Both the position numbers and the translations under genes were made by a program. Shown here piece after piece: positions 30,083 to 39,509 of a stretch of DNA of 64,000 nucleotides. This stretch comes from CAWIJJ01 sp963836405 (GTDB taxonomy: Bacteria > Acidobacteriota > Terriglobia > Bryobacterales > Bryobacteraceae): positions 1 to 64,000 of the forward strand of contig CAWIJL010000017.1 of the NCBI GenBank assembly GCA_963836405.1, in the 5' to 3' direction. The notes under the pieces are model-generated. The model worked only from the letters and a program-made list of their open reading frames with translations, was not told the origin of the DNA and searched no databases. Position 1 is the stretch's first letter, and each line of letters starts with the position of its first letter.

Positions 30083-31330
30083 ATGCCGGAACGCTTTCTG
30101 TACTTCACAGAACTGCTGTCCATGCCGGTGCTCGACGTGCGTGGACGCCGAATCGGCCGCGTCAAAGACGCCGCGATCGTCCCGCTTGTCCACCCGTCCC
30201 GCATCGACCGGATCCTGGTCGGCGGGGCCGACGTGTGGCTCACGGTCCGGTACGACCAGATCCGGGCCATCACCCTCGGCCGCGGCATCGACCTCAGCGA
30301 CGAACTGCTGGTTCCTTACCACGATGACGAGTACCTGCTGCGCATCGCGCGAGACCTGCTGGACCAGCAGATCATCGACGTCAACGGCCGTAAGGTGGTT
30401 CGCGTCACCGACATCACCATGGACGTTCTCGCCGAAGCGGGTCGAGACGTCCTTGCTGTCATGGAAGTCGATATCGGCATCCGCAGCATCTTCCGGCGCG
30501 TGCTCCAAGGGGTCATACCCGCGACCTGGATTCGGTACCTGCAGAATCCGATCTCGCCGAAGTCCATCCGCTGGGATTTCGCCAACGTCGTCGAGCCCGA
30601 CCCTTTGCGGCGGCTGCGCCTGAACATCTCCTACCAGAAGCTCGAGGACATGCACCCTGCCGACCTCGCCGATATCGTGGAGGAATTGGGTCCGGCGGAA
30701 CGCGAAGCGATCTTCGAGACCATCGACAGCGAAGCGGCGGCCGACGCGCTTTCCGAGGTGGAAGATCCCAAGATGCAAGCGGCCATCCTGGAGTCCCTCG
30801 AACCCGAGAAAGCGGCGGACATCATCGAGGAAATGTCGCCCGACGAAGCCGCCGATGTGCTGGCGGAACTAGAGGAGGAGACTTCGGAGGAAATTCTGGA
30901 CGAAATGGACTCCGCCGACAAGACCGAGGTGGAGGAACTGCTCGAGTTCGAGGAGGACACTGCCGGCGGGATGATGAATACCGAGTACGTGGTCCTCCAC
31001 GAGAACGCCACCGCGATGGATGCACTTTCGGCACTGCGCGGCAACGAAGACCTGCTCGAAGGCCTGAACACGCTCTTTCTGGTAGACCCCGACGAGCGGC
31101 TGACCGCCACAATCCCGCTCGGTCGCCTGTTCCTTGCCGCGGGCAGCACCAAGCTGAAAGAGCTGGCCAGCGAGACGCTCATCCAGGTGAACGTGGACGA
31201 AAGGCAGGACCGCGTTACCGAACTGTTCGACAAATACAACCTGCTGACTTTGCCCGTGGTGGATGAAGACGGCAAACTCGCCGGCGTGATTACGGCGGAC
31301 GACATCATCTCCGTTCTGAGGCAAAAATAG
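30083..31330 (+). CDS. Soluble MgtE-like protein: PRC barrel, MgtE N domain, CBS pair
   Basis: A 415-residue cytosolic protein. It starts with PRC-barrel-like repeats (PVLDVRGRRIGRVKDAAIVP; QQIIDVNGRKVVRVTDI), then an acidic helical MgtE_N superhelix (MHPADLADIVEELGPAERE; ILESLEPEKAADIIEEMSP). A CBS pair ends with NLLTLPVVDEDGKLAGVITA. It has the regulatory half of an MgtE Mg2+ channel but no membrane half. The permease starts two bases after its stop, so it probably gates or senses Mg2+ for that permease. Start at ATG 30083 behind gggggga. Confidence 0.85.
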   Translation: MPERFLYFTELLSMPVLDVRGRRIGRVKDAAIVPLVHPSRIDRILVGGADVWLTVRYDQIRAITLGRGIDLSDELLVPYHDDEYLLRIARDLLDQQIIDVNGRKVVRVTDITMDVLAEAGRDVLAVMEVDIGIRSIFRRVLQGVIPATWIRYLQNPISPKSIRWDFANVVEPDPLRRLRLNISYQKLEDMHPADLADIVEELGPAEREAIFETIDSEAAADALSEVEDPKMQAAILESLEPEKAADIIEEMSPDEAADVLAELEEETSEEILDEMDSADKTEVEELLEFEEDTAGGMMNTEYVVLHENATAMDALSALRGNEDLLEGLNTLFLVDPDERLTATIPLGRLFLAAGSTKLKELASETLIQVNVDERQDRVTELFDKYNLLTLPVVDEDGKLAGVITADDIISVLRQK

Positions 31331-31332
31331 CG

Positions 31333-32580
31333 GTGCTCAAACTGCTGAGCCGGTTCCGCTATCATGTCGGAATTTTCTTCGCCGTCATCGGACCGGGGTT
31401 CGTCACCGCGGTGGTGGATAACGATGCCGGCGGCATTCTCACGTATTCCTCTGCAGGCGCGCAGTTCGGCTACCTGCCGCTGTGGACGCTGCTGCCCATC
31501 ACGCTGCTCCTTATCATCACGCAGGAGATGTGCTCGCGCATGGGCGCCGTCACGGGCAAGGGACTGTCGGACTTGATCCGCGAGGAGTTCGGGCTGCGCA
31601 TTACGTTCCTGATTATGTCGGCGCTGGTGCTGGTGAACCTCACCAACGTGATGTCGGAGTTTGCGGGCGTGGCCAGTTCGCTCGACCGGTTCCACGTCAG
31701 CCGCTACATCTCCGTGCCGGTAGTAGCCGTGGCGGTGTGGTTTCTGGTGGTCAAGGGCAACTACGCAAGCGTCGAGAAAATCTTCCTGTTCGCCTGCGTT
31801 CTGTACGTGACCTACGTGATCTCGGGCTTCCTGGTAAAACCCGACTGGAAAGAAGCGGCCATCTACAGCCTGAAACCGGTGCTGCTGCTCGAACCCGCCT
31901 ACATTTACATGCTGATCGGCATGGTGGGCACAACCATCGCGCCGTGGATGCAGTTCTACTTGCAGGCGGCGGTGGTGGAGAAAGGCGTCACCGCCAAGGA
32001 CTATGCCGAGTCCCGGGTGGAAGTCATTGTCGGTTGTTTCATGACGTCGGTGATCGCATTCTTCATCATCGTGGCCTGCGCAGGCGCGATCTACAGCGTG
32101 TCGCCGCGCGAGATCAAGGACGCGGCGGAGGCGGCGCTCGGCCTGCGGCCGTTCGGCGAATACGCGTCCCTGCTGTTCAGCGCCGGACTCTTCAATGCGT
32201 CGATCTTCGCGGCCTGCATCCTGCCGCTCTCCACGGCTTATTCGGTGTGCGAGGGGCTGGGGTTCGAATCGGGCGTCAATCGCCGCATCCGCGAAGCCCC
32301 GATCTTTTACGTGCTGTACACGGCCCTGATCGTGGTGGGGGCGGGCGTGGTGCTGATCCCCGGTTTTCCGCTGGTCCGGATGATTCTGCTTTCGCAGGTG
32401 CTGAATGGCGTGCTGCTGCCCTTCGTTCTAGTCTTCATGATCCTGCTGGTGAACAAGCGGGAACTGATGGGCGAATGGGTCAATCCGCGCTGGTTCAACG
32501 TGGTTTCCTGGGTGGCGGTAGTGTTCATCATCGGACTGACGCTGGCGTACGTCGGCATCGTGGCGCGCGACCTGCACTGA
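31333..32580 (+). CDS. NRAMP-related metal permease, probable Mg2+ type
   Basis: A 415-residue, 11-helix SLC11/NRAMP relative starting at GTG 31333. Helix 1 reads IGPGFVTAVVDNDAGGILT, so the NRAMP DPGN motif is replaced by DAGG. Helix 6 reads GTTIAPWMQFYLQ where NRAMPs have MPH, so the metal-binding Met is Ala. Loss of that Met is a hallmark of the NRAMP-related Mg2+ transporters. Together with the upstream MgtE-type sensor this points to Mg2+ (or Mn2+) transport rather than Fe/Mn uptake. Specificity is inferred. Confidence 0.82.
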   Translation: MLKLLSRFRYHVGIFFAVIGPGFVTAVVDNDAGGILTYSSAGAQFGYLPLWTLLPITLLLIITQEMCSRMGAVTGKGLSDLIREEFGLRITFLIMSALVLVNLTNVMSEFAGVASSLDRFHVSRYISVPVVAVAVWFLVVKGNYASVEKIFLFACVLYVTYVISGFLVKPDWKEAAIYSLKPVLLLEPAYIYMLIGMVGTTIAPWMQFYLQAAVVEKGVTAKDYAESRVEVIVGCFMTSVIAFFIIVACAGAIYSVSPREIKDAAEAALGLRPFGEYASLLFSAGLFNASIFAACILPLSTAYSVCEGLGFESGVNRRIREAPIFYVLYTALIVVGAGVVLIPGFPLVRMILLSQVLNGVLLPFVLVFMILLVNKRELMGEWVNPRWFNVVSWVAVVFIIGLTLAYVGIVARDLH

Positions 32581-32583
32581 CGC

Positions 32584-35001
32584 CTACTCGGACCGGAGCG
32601 CGGCGATCGGGTCCACCCGCGCCGCACGGCGTGCGGGCACGTAGCAGGCGGCCAGGGCGATCAAGGCCAGCACCGCGGGCAAGGTGAAGAAGGTCAACGC
32701 GTCGGTGGCCGAGACGCCGAACAGAAAACCGGCGATCAGCCTGGAGGCGCCGAACGACCCGGCGAGCCCGGCCGCGAGCCCCACAGCCACGGCGGGCACG
32801 ACGCTTCCGAGCGCTCCGCGGACTATGTGGCCCGGTTGCGCGCCGAGCGCGATGCGAACGCCGAATTCCGCGGTGCGCTGCGCAACCGTGTAGGACACCA
32901 CGCCGTAAATTCCGATCGCCGCCAGCAGCAGCGCGCCCCCGCCGAAAACCGCCAGCATCCAGAAACCGACCCGCCGTGTCGCAATCGAGCCGGCGACAAT
33001 CTCCTCGAGCGGCGCCACTTCATAGAGGGGCTGCTCCGGGTCCACCGAGAAGACGGCCTTCTGCAACGCGCCCCCCAGCGCCTCTGGATTTCCGGAAGTG
33101 CGCACCACCAGCGACTGGAAGCGGTTTGCGTACTGCGCGTGCGGCATGTAGATCTGGGGTGTCGCCGGCAATCCGAGCCCGTACTGGGCGACATCTCCGA
33201 CCACGCCCACCACTTCGCGGAAGGGCGATGTGGCGAAACCAGTGGGAGATCCGGCCCGCACCTTGCGCCCCAACGGCGATTCGCCTGCGAACCACTGCCG
33301 TGCGGCCATTTCACTGATCACGCAGACTGGCCGGTGCGCCGCGTCGTCCTGCAGGTTGAACAGCCGGCCCTGCCGCAGCGGGATGCGCAGCACGTCGAAA
33401 TATTCCGGGCTGACGATGTAGCGGTCGGGGCTCACCTTTTCTCCCGGCGCGAAGAGCTTGCCCTCGATCTCGAAGCTGGTGCGGTCGAAATTGGCAGAAA
33501 TGGGAACGACGCTGGTGACGGCGGCGCTACGCACGCCGGGAAGGCGGCGTACCCGATCGAGGGCGCGCTGGTAGAAAGTCACCACGTCCTCGTCCTCCGG
33601 ATAGCGGACCGAGGGGATGGAAATGGAGGCGGTCAGCACTCCCGCGGTTTCGAAGCCCGGGCTGACCGCGCGCAGGCGCAGGAAACTGCGGCCGAGCAGT
33701 CCTCCGCAAATCAGGAGCATGAGGGCCATGGCGATCTGGCCGGAAGCCAGCACGTGGCGCAGGCGATTGCGGCGGTCGCCGGAGACGCGGCTTCCCAGGC
33801 GGAGATGCTCTTCGAAACGGGCCGCGTTCAACCGCAACACGGGTGCGAGGCCGAAGATCGTCGCGGCCAGCAGGGATAGGGCACCGGAGAACAGCAGCAC
33901 GCGTCCGTCGATCGCGATCCGGCCCGCGTCGGGCAGCACCCGGGCGACGACCGCATCCAGGCCCGCCAGGGTCCACGATGCCGCCAGCAGACCGCCGAGG
34001 CCGCCCAGGGTGCCCAGCACCAGGCTCTCGGTAAGAAGCATGCGGGCCAGGCGTCCGGCGTTCGCTCCCAACGCGACCCGCACCGCCATCTCACGCTGCC
34101 GCCCGCTCGATTTCACCAGCAGAAGGTTGGCGATATTTGCGCAGGCGATCAGCAACAGAACCAGGACCGCGGCCTCGAGCGCGATCAGGCCGGCGCGGAG
34201 GCCGCGTGTAATCTCGCCTCGCAAGGTGACGATGGTAGCGGCCAGGAGGGCGTCGTCCTTCGGATTCTGGCGCGCCATGTCCCGGCAGCGGACGTCGATT
34301 TCCGCCTGTGCCTGCCGGAGCGTTGCCCCGCGCCGCAAGCGGACGATCGCTCGCAGGTGACGGCCGCTGCGCGCCGAAGAATCGAAGGGTTCGCCCACCG
34401 GCCGGTAAATCGCGGGTGCCACGCCGGCAAGGCTCGGCGGCAGCGGAAGCAGATCGGCACGGGCCACGCCGACCACCGTGTGCGGCCGCGAGTTCAGCAG
34501 GATCTTGCGGCCGATCACGCCCGCGTCGCCCGCAAACCGCTCCTTCCAGAAACCGTTGGAAAGCACCACCACATCGTCGGAGCCGTCCCGGTCCTCGGCG
34601 GGAAGGAAGAACCTGCCGAGCGCCGGCGCCGCGCCCAGCACGGCAAAATAGCTGTGAGTGACCAGCAAAGACGGAATGCGTTCGGCCTCTCCCACGCCCG
34701 AGAAAATCGGCTTGTAAAACGAGGAATAAAGCGCGCCGTTTTCAATCGTCCGGCTGTCCCGCAGCCAGTCGGCAAAATCGTCATAGGAGACCGGCGAACG
34801 GCCGGATGCGCGATTCACGGTCCACACCGCGGCCAGCCGGTCGGAGTCCGCATACGGCAGAGGACGCAGCAGCATCGCGTTCACCACCGAGAAGACGGAA
34901 GTCGCCATCCCGATGGCGAGCGCGAGCGTGAGCACAGCGGCAGCGGCGAAGCCCGGCGCTTGCCGCATCGCGCGCAGAGCCACACGAAGGTCTTGCAACA
35001 T
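32584..35001 (-). CDS. ADOP-type MacB/FtsX permease
   Basis: An 805-residue protein of the acidobacterial orphan permease family. It starts MLQDLRVALRAMRQAPGFAA, with an N-terminal membrane helix, a large periplasmic MacB-PCD domain and a first FtsX block near the middle (IALEAAVLVLLLIACANIAN). A second periplasmic and FtsX block ends in PARRAARVDPIAALRSE. No ATPase gene is adjacent, as usual for this family. It may export lipids, peptides or drugs, or act mechanically with a distant ATPase. Start chosen at ATG 35001; the frame is open to 35109. Confidence 0.88.
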   Translation of the reverse strand: MLQDLRVALRAMRQAPGFAAAAVLTLALAIGMATSVFSVVNAMLLRPLPYADSDRLAAVWTVNRASGRSPVSYDDFADWLRDSRTIENGALYSSFYKPIFSGVGEAERIPSLLVTHSYFAVLGAAPALGRFFLPAEDRDGSDDVVVLSNGFWKERFAGDAGVIGRKILLNSRPHTVVGVARADLLPLPPSLAGVAPAIYRPVGEPFDSSARSGRHLRAIVRLRRGATLRQAQAEIDVRCRDMARQNPKDDALLAATIVTLRGEITRGLRAGLIALEAAVLVLLLIACANIANLLLVKSSGRQREMAVRVALGANAGRLARMLLTESLVLGTLGGLGGLLAASWTLAGLDAVVARVLPDAGRIAIDGRVLLFSGALSLLAATIFGLAPVLRLNAARFEEHLRLGSRVSGDRRNRLRHVLASGQIAMALMLLICGGLLGRSFLRLRAVSPGFETAGVLTASISIPSVRYPEDEDVVTFYQRALDRVRRLPGVRSAAVTSVVPISANFDRTSFEIEGKLFAPGEKVSPDRYIVSPEYFDVLRIPLRQGRLFNLQDDAAHRPVCVISEMAARQWFAGESPLGRKVRAGSPTGFATSPFREVVGVVGDVAQYGLGLPATPQIYMPHAQYANRFQSLVVRTSGNPEALGGALQKAVFSVDPEQPLYEVAPLEEIVAGSIATRRVGFWMLAVFGGGALLLAAIGIYGVVSYTVAQRTAEFGVRIALGAQPGHIVRGALGSVVPAVAVGLAAGLAGSFGASRLIAGFLFGVSATDALTFFTLPAVLALIALAACYVPARRAARVDPIAALRSE

Positions 35002-35047
35002 GGTGCGGATAAGTAAAGCACCGCGCCTGCCATCGCAAGTGGCTGGA

Positions 35048-36127
35048 TTACTTGGGAGCGGCCGTGTGCCCGTGTTCGCTTTTGGGAACCTGTGGACCGG
35101 CGGGCACACGCTCCGGCGGCCGCAGCAGGCGCGACGGGAGCTTGGAAAGATACGTCAACCGCTCCACCAAAGGCAGCAGACGCCGCACCGTACGGCCGTG
35201 CAGAATCAGGCTGCCGGTGACCAGCGCAGGATGCGGAATTGTCGTGCAGCAGCGGGAACAGATATCCACCTCCCCTCCGCGGCCGGCGGCGTGCAGGCTG
35301 CGCATCTCCCGCATCGCCTCCGAATTCCAGATTTGCGTGAGCGGCTGTTCTCCGATGCGGCCCACCGGACTTCCGTCCAGCATGTAGCTCTGGCAACAGG
35401 GATAGACATCGCCGTTCTGCTTCACATACATCGGACCGCGCCAAAGATAGTGGCACGGATGCTTCCAGGATTCGGCCTTGTGGCCAGCGTCCGGCCGCAT
35501 CAGATTGGTTTCGTCCGCCTTGATGCGGACCTGGTCCACTCCAGGCACAGCGCTCCAGAAGCGGAGGAACTCGCCGACCTCGCCGGCATTGCCCTCCATC
35601 CGCACCATCTGCACTACTACCTGCAATTGGGATTTGCGCTCGTGCTTCATCCGCGAGAAACGCACGAAATTGTCCCGAACCTTTTCGAACTTCGCCCCCT
35701 TGCGGTAAAACTCGAAGGTCTCTTTTTTCGCACCGTCGAAGCTGAGCGTGATCTGCTCGAGCGGCGAATCGAGGATGCGGCCGGCGCAACGCTCGTCGAG
35801 GAATGTGCCGTTTGTCGAAAGCAGAGTCGAAATGCTGTGCCGGTGGCAGAATTCGATGCGCTCGAAAATTCGCGGGTCCATGAAGGGCTCGCCCAACCCG
35901 ATCAGCATCATGTGTTCGGCGGAGGAGCCGGCCTCGCGCACCAGCCGCTCGAATACCTCTTCCGGCATGTCGGCTTTGGGCTGCTTATGGGTTTCGCGCG
36001 GGCACATGGGGCAGTAAAGGTTGCACTTGGCGGTGGTCTCCACGATATACTCCACCGGCAGCGCCCCCAGCCTGGACCGCCGCGCGAGATACCCCCATAA
36101 CAGCTTGACCCGGTTCCAGGCTCTCAT
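35048..36127 (-). CDS. Radical SAM/SPASM family protein
   Basis: A 359-residue iron-sulfur enzyme. The radical SAM cluster motif CNLYCPMC (CxxxCxxC) occurs near residue 37, with GLGEPFMDP and TLLSTNGTFLDE following as expected. A C-terminal SPASM-like cysteine set is visible (HPCHYLW, YPCCQSYMLDG, DICSRCC). Such enzymes modify peptides, lipids or cofactors; the target is unknown and no precursor peptide is seen nearby. The start ATG 36127 follows aaagga. A TACAAT box (36140-36145) lies close upstream. Confidence 0.85.
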   Translation of the reverse strand: MRAWNRVKLLWGYLARRSRLGALPVEYIVETTAKCNLYCPMCPRETHKQPKADMPEEVFERLVREAGSSAEHMMLIGLGEPFMDPRIFERIEFCHRHSISTLLSTNGTFLDERCAGRILDSPLEQITLSFDGAKKETFEFYRKGAKFEKVRDNFVRFSRMKHERKSQLQVVVQMVRMEGNAGEVGEFLRFWSAVPGVDQVRIKADETNLMRPDAGHKAESWKHPCHYLWRGPMYVKQNGDVYPCCQSYMLDGSPVGRIGEQPLTQIWNSEAMREMRSLHAAGRGGEVDICSRCCTTIPHPALVTGSLILHGRTVRRLLPLVERLTYLSKLPSRLLRPPERVPAGPQVPKSEHGHTAAPK

Positions 36128-36176
36128 CGGAATCCTTTTATTGTACCTGCGCACCCGCCGCGGGAGTCCCATAAGG

Positions 36177-37601
36177 GTGCGGGAACGAGTATTCAAGGCA
36201 TCCGCGGCAGGTATCCGGCCCGGCGGCCGCCATGTGCTTTACTGGATGCGGGTTAACCGGCGCGTGCAGTCGAATCACGCGCTCGATTTCGCGGCCGGGC
36301 TCGCCGGCAGCATGGGCCTGCCCCTGCTGGTCTACGACCGGCTTGGTTGCGATCCGTACGCAAACGACCGCAGCCACACCTTCGTGCTGCAAGGCGTGCC
36401 GGAACTGGCGGCCGACCTGAAGGAACTGGGCGCGGGCTACCTCTTCCACCTGGAGCGCGCCCCGGGAAAGCCGCACCGCATTCTTGATCGCCTGGTTGAC
36501 GACGCCGCGGCCGTGGTGACGGACGACTATCCGGAAACGGTTGCCTCGCGGTACGGCCTCGGCCTGCCGGAGTGCTTCGATGTCGACACGTACCTGGTGG
36601 ACTCGAGTTGCATCGTGCCTATGCGCCTCCATCCCGGGCAGTCCTACGCGGCTTACTCGCTGCGGCCTCGCATTCATGCGGCTTTGCCCCGCTTCCTTCA
36701 GGCGGCCGCTCCGCCGAAACTCACCAGGCGATTTGGAAACCGGACCTATCCGGAACATACCGACGTTTCCGGCGCCTCCATCCCGAAGCTGGTCGCGGGC
36801 TGTAAGATCGACCATTCGGTGCCGCCGTCCACGCTGTTTCATGGCGGCCGCACGCACGGACTTTCGCGGCTCGACCGGTTCGCGCACCACACTTTGCGCC
36901 GCTATTCGAGCGAAAAAAACGAGCCCGCCGCCCATGCCACGTCGCGATTGAGCCCGTACCTGCACTGGGGTCGCGTTTCCGCGCTCGAAATCGCAATCGA
37001 GGTCCAACGGGCGGCCGAGGAAGAGAAACTGATGGCCGCCGAGTTCCTGGAAGAGCTGATCGTGCGGCGCGAACTCGCGTTCAATTTCGCCATGCATACG
37101 AAGTGCCTGGATTCCCTCGAGGCGCTCCCGGAGTGGGCGCGGACGACGCTCCACGATCACCGCCAAGACAAGCGCGAGTTCGTCTACACTCCGGAGGAAT
37201 TCGAATCGGCGGCCACCCACGACGACCTCTGGAACGCCACCCAGGAGGAACTTCGGCTCCGCGGCATCGTGCACGGCTACTACCGCATGTACTGGGGCAA
37301 GAAAATTATCGAGTGGTCCCCCACGGCCGCCGAAGCGCTCGCCACCATGATCCTCCTGCATGACAGGTACGCGCTCGATGGAAGAGACCCCAACACCTTC
37401 GCGAATATCCTGTGGTGCTTCGGTTTGCACGACCGCCCCTGGCCTGAGCGCCCCATTTATGGCAAAATTCGGTCCATGACGCGGCAGGGAATGAATCGCA
37501 AGTCAGACCCGGCGGCGTACATCCGTGAGATCCAGTATCTGAAGCGCACGAACAAGGAACTCGACACATGGACATCGCCATCTCGGGGGCTTCCGGCCTG
37601 A
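36177..37601 (+). CDS. phrB: Class II CPD photolyase
   Basis: A light-dependent DNA repair enzyme using FAD to split cyclobutane pyrimidine dimers. Class II signatures are present: VLYWMRVNRRVQSNHALDFA at the N-terminus, SRLSPYLHWGRVSALEIAIE and EFLEELIVRRELAFNFAMH in the middle, then RMYWGKKIIEWSPTAAEAL and NTFANILWCFGLHDRPWPER. I use GTG 36177, giving 474 residues, normal for class II. A TTG at 36141 is possible. It is divergent from the radical SAM gene with a 49-base gap. Its 3' end overlaps the epimerase by 34 bases. Confidence 0.92.
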   Translation: MRERVFKASAAGIRPGGRHVLYWMRVNRRVQSNHALDFAAGLAGSMGLPLLVYDRLGCDPYANDRSHTFVLQGVPELAADLKELGAGYLFHLERAPGKPHRILDRLVDDAAAVVTDDYPETVASRYGLGLPECFDVDTYLVDSSCIVPMRLHPGQSYAAYSLRPRIHAALPRFLQAAAPPKLTRRFGNRTYPEHTDVSGASIPKLVAGCKIDHSVPPSTLFHGGRTHGLSRLDRFAHHTLRRYSSEKNEPAAHATSRLSPYLHWGRVSALEIAIEVQRAAEEEKLMAAEFLEELIVRRELAFNFAMHTKCLDSLEALPEWARTTLHDHRQDKREFVYTPEEFESAATHDDLWNATQEELRLRGIVHGYYRMYWGKKIIEWSPTAAEALATMILLHDRYALDGRDPNTFANILWCFGLHDRPWPERPIYGKIRSMTRQGMNRKSDPAAYIREIQYLKRTNKELDTWTSPSRGLPA

Positions 37602-38464
37602 TCGGGCGCCGGCTGTTGAAGACGCTTGCCGGGCAGGGGCACACGCTGCGGGTGTGGAGCCGGCACGCTGGGACGAACCTGCCTCCCGGTGTCGCCATCG
37701 CCGTTTGGGACCCGTTGAAAGGCGAACCTCCCGCGGAGAGCCTGAAGGGGGTGGATGCGGTGATTCACCTCGCGGGCGAACCCATCGCGCAGCGCTGGAC
37801 CGCGGAGGCGCGGAAACGAATTCGCGACAGTCGCGTGATCGGCACGCGCAACCTGGTACGCGCCCTTGGCAAACTCGGCAAACGGCCGGGCACCCTGATC
37901 TGCTCCTCGGCGATCGGTTATTACGGCGACCGCGGCGACGAAATGCTCACCGAAAGTTCCCCGCCCGGCACCGGTTTCCTCCCCGACGTGTGCGTCGAGT
38001 GGGAGCAGGAGGCGCAGACCGCCGAGGCGCTCGGCATCCGCGTGCTGCGCATGCGAACGGGCGTGGCGCTGGATCGCCGTGGCGGCGCGCTCCAGAAAAT
38101 GCTGCCTCCCTTCCGCCTCGGCGTGGGCGGGAAACTGGGGAGCGGACGGCAGTGGATGTCCTGGATCCATATCGACGACCTGGTTGGCCTGTTGGCCCTC
38201 GGGCTCGCTCCCGGACTGAGCGGTCCCGTCAACGCGGTCTCTCCCAATCCGGTTACCAACGCCGAGTTTACGCGCGGCCTGGCCGCCGCGCTTCACCGGC
38301 CGGCGATTTTCCCGGTTCCTGCACTGGCGGTGCGCCTGCTTTTCGGACAGATGGCCGACGTGGTGCTCACCAGCCAGCGAGTGGTGCCAAAGGCCGCGGC
38401 GGATTTCGGGTATTCGTTCCGCTTCCCGCAACTGGCGCCGGCCCTTGCTTCCGCCGTGCAATGA
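37568..38464 (+). CDS. TIGR01777 family NAD(P)-binding epimerase-like protein
   Basis: A 298-residue extended-SDR protein starting MDIAISGASGLIGRRLLKTL, with the nucleotide loop GASGLIGRR, VIHLAGEPIAQRWT, the SSAIGYYGDRG active-site stretch (YYGD) and SWIHIDDLVGLL. Family members are widely conserved without an assigned reaction, and some affect cell division. It overlaps the photolyase gene and probably shares its transcript. Confidence 0.88.
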   Translation: MDIAISGASGLIGRRLLKTLAGQGHTLRVWSRHAGTNLPPGVAIAVWDPLKGEPPAESLKGVDAVIHLAGEPIAQRWTAEARKRIRDSRVIGTRNLVRALGKLGKRPGTLICSSAIGYYGDRGDEMLTESSPPGTGFLPDVCVEWEQEAQTAEALGIRVLRMRTGVALDRRGGALQKMLPPFRLGVGGKLGSGRQWMSWIHIDDLVGLLALGLAPGLSGPVNAVSPNPVTNAEFTRGLAAALHRPAIFPVPALAVRLLFGQMADVVLTSQRVVPKAAADFGYSFRFPQLAPALASAVQ

Positions 38465-38487
38465 GGGTTGCCGGCCGCGTCGTGGCG

Positions 38488-38493
38488 TATAAT
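38488..38493 (+). promoter_or_regulatory. -10 box before the DUF1385 gene
   Basis: A perfect TATAAT lies 23 bases before the GTG start at 38517. The nearest -35-like hexamer (TTGCCG, 38468) is only 14 bases away, so the promoter is incomplete by consensus. It may drive the DUF1385-prfA-prmC genes. Confidence 0.4.
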
Positions 38494-38516
38494 GGAAGGG
38501 AACACTGAGAGGCTTC

Positions 38517-39503
38517 GTGTCCCCAAGTACGTTTTTGCGTCTGTTTACCCACCTGCAAATGCTCCCGATCCTGGAAAGCGGCGAGGAAACGCTCGTCGGC
38601 GGCCAGGCTGTTATGGAAGGGGTCATGATGCGCGCACCCCACAGCTACTGCGTGGCCGTGCGCAAACCGGACGGCACAGTTACCACCGAAGAGATGCCGC
38701 TCGCCCGCATGTCCGAGCAGCACAAGATCTTCCGCTACCCGATCTTCCGCGGCCTGGGCACGCTGTACCAGGCGTTGAAACTCGGCGGTAGGGCTTTACG
38801 TTTCTCCGCCAACGCGGCGCTCGACGACCCGAATGCGAAGAAGGATGCTGCGCCGCCCAAAGAGATTCCCGGCTGGGCGATGGCGGGTCCCATCGTGTTC
38901 TCGCTGGCCTTCTTCATTTTCGCGTACAAGTTTCTGCCGTTGCTGGCGGTAACCCGCCTGGCGGCGATCTTCCCGGTGCTCGAAGGCCGGATCGCGTTCA
39001 ATACGGTGGACGGAATTATCCGGCTGCTCATCCTGCTCGGGCTCCTGTATACGCTGTCCCGGACCAAGGACATTCGCCGGATCTTCCAATATCACGGCGC
39101 CGAACACAAGGTCGTCTTCAACTACGAATCCGGCCAGGCGGTGACCGTCGAAAACGCGCAGCGGTTCACCACGTTCCACCCGCGCTGCGGCACCAGTTTC
39201 TTGTTCGTCGTGTTTGTTCTCTCCATCCCGGTTTACGCAGTAATGCCGTTCGAGGGTTTCGCCGCCAAACTGCTGGTGCGCATCGCGCTGATCCCCCTGA
39301 TCGCGGGACTCTCTTACGAGCTGATCCGCTTCGCGGCAAAGCGGCGGGGCTCGTTCCTCGCAACCATGACGGCACCCGGCCTCTGGATGCAGCGCATCAC
39401 CACCAAGCCTCCCGCGGACGACCAGACCGCGGTGGCGATTCGCGCCCTCGAAGGCGCCATGGCACTCGAAGAATCACAAGGCGGCGAACTGGTCATCGCC
39501 TGA
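38517..39503 (+). CDS. DUF1385 family membrane protein (YqhQ-like)
   Basis: A 328-residue protein with the conserved DUF1385 blocks GGQAVMEGVMMRAP, FRYPIFRGLGTLYQALKLG and FQYHGAEHKVVFNYESG, plus TTFHPRCGTSFLFVVFVLS. Membrane segments lie around residues 120-145, 158-180, 228-248 and 253-275. The biochemical role is not established; the gene commonly sits next to prfA, as here (six-base gap). Start is GTG 38517 behind gagagg. Confidence 0.9.
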   Translation: MSPSTFLRLFTHLQMLPILESGEETLVGGQAVMEGVMMRAPHSYCVAVRKPDGTVTTEEMPLARMSEQHKIFRYPIFRGLGTLYQALKLGGRALRFSANAALDDPNAKKDAAPPKEIPGWAMAGPIVFSLAFFIFAYKFLPLLAVTRLAAIFPVLEGRIAFNTVDGIIRLLILLGLLYTLSRTKDIRRIFQYHGAEHKVVFNYESGQAVTVENAQRFTTFHPRCGTSFLFVVFVLSIPVYAVMPFEGFAAKLLVRIALIPLIAGLSYELIRFAAKRRGSFLATMTAPGLWMQRITTKPPADDQTAVAIRALEGAMALEESQGGELVIA

Positions 39504-39509
39504 TCACTC

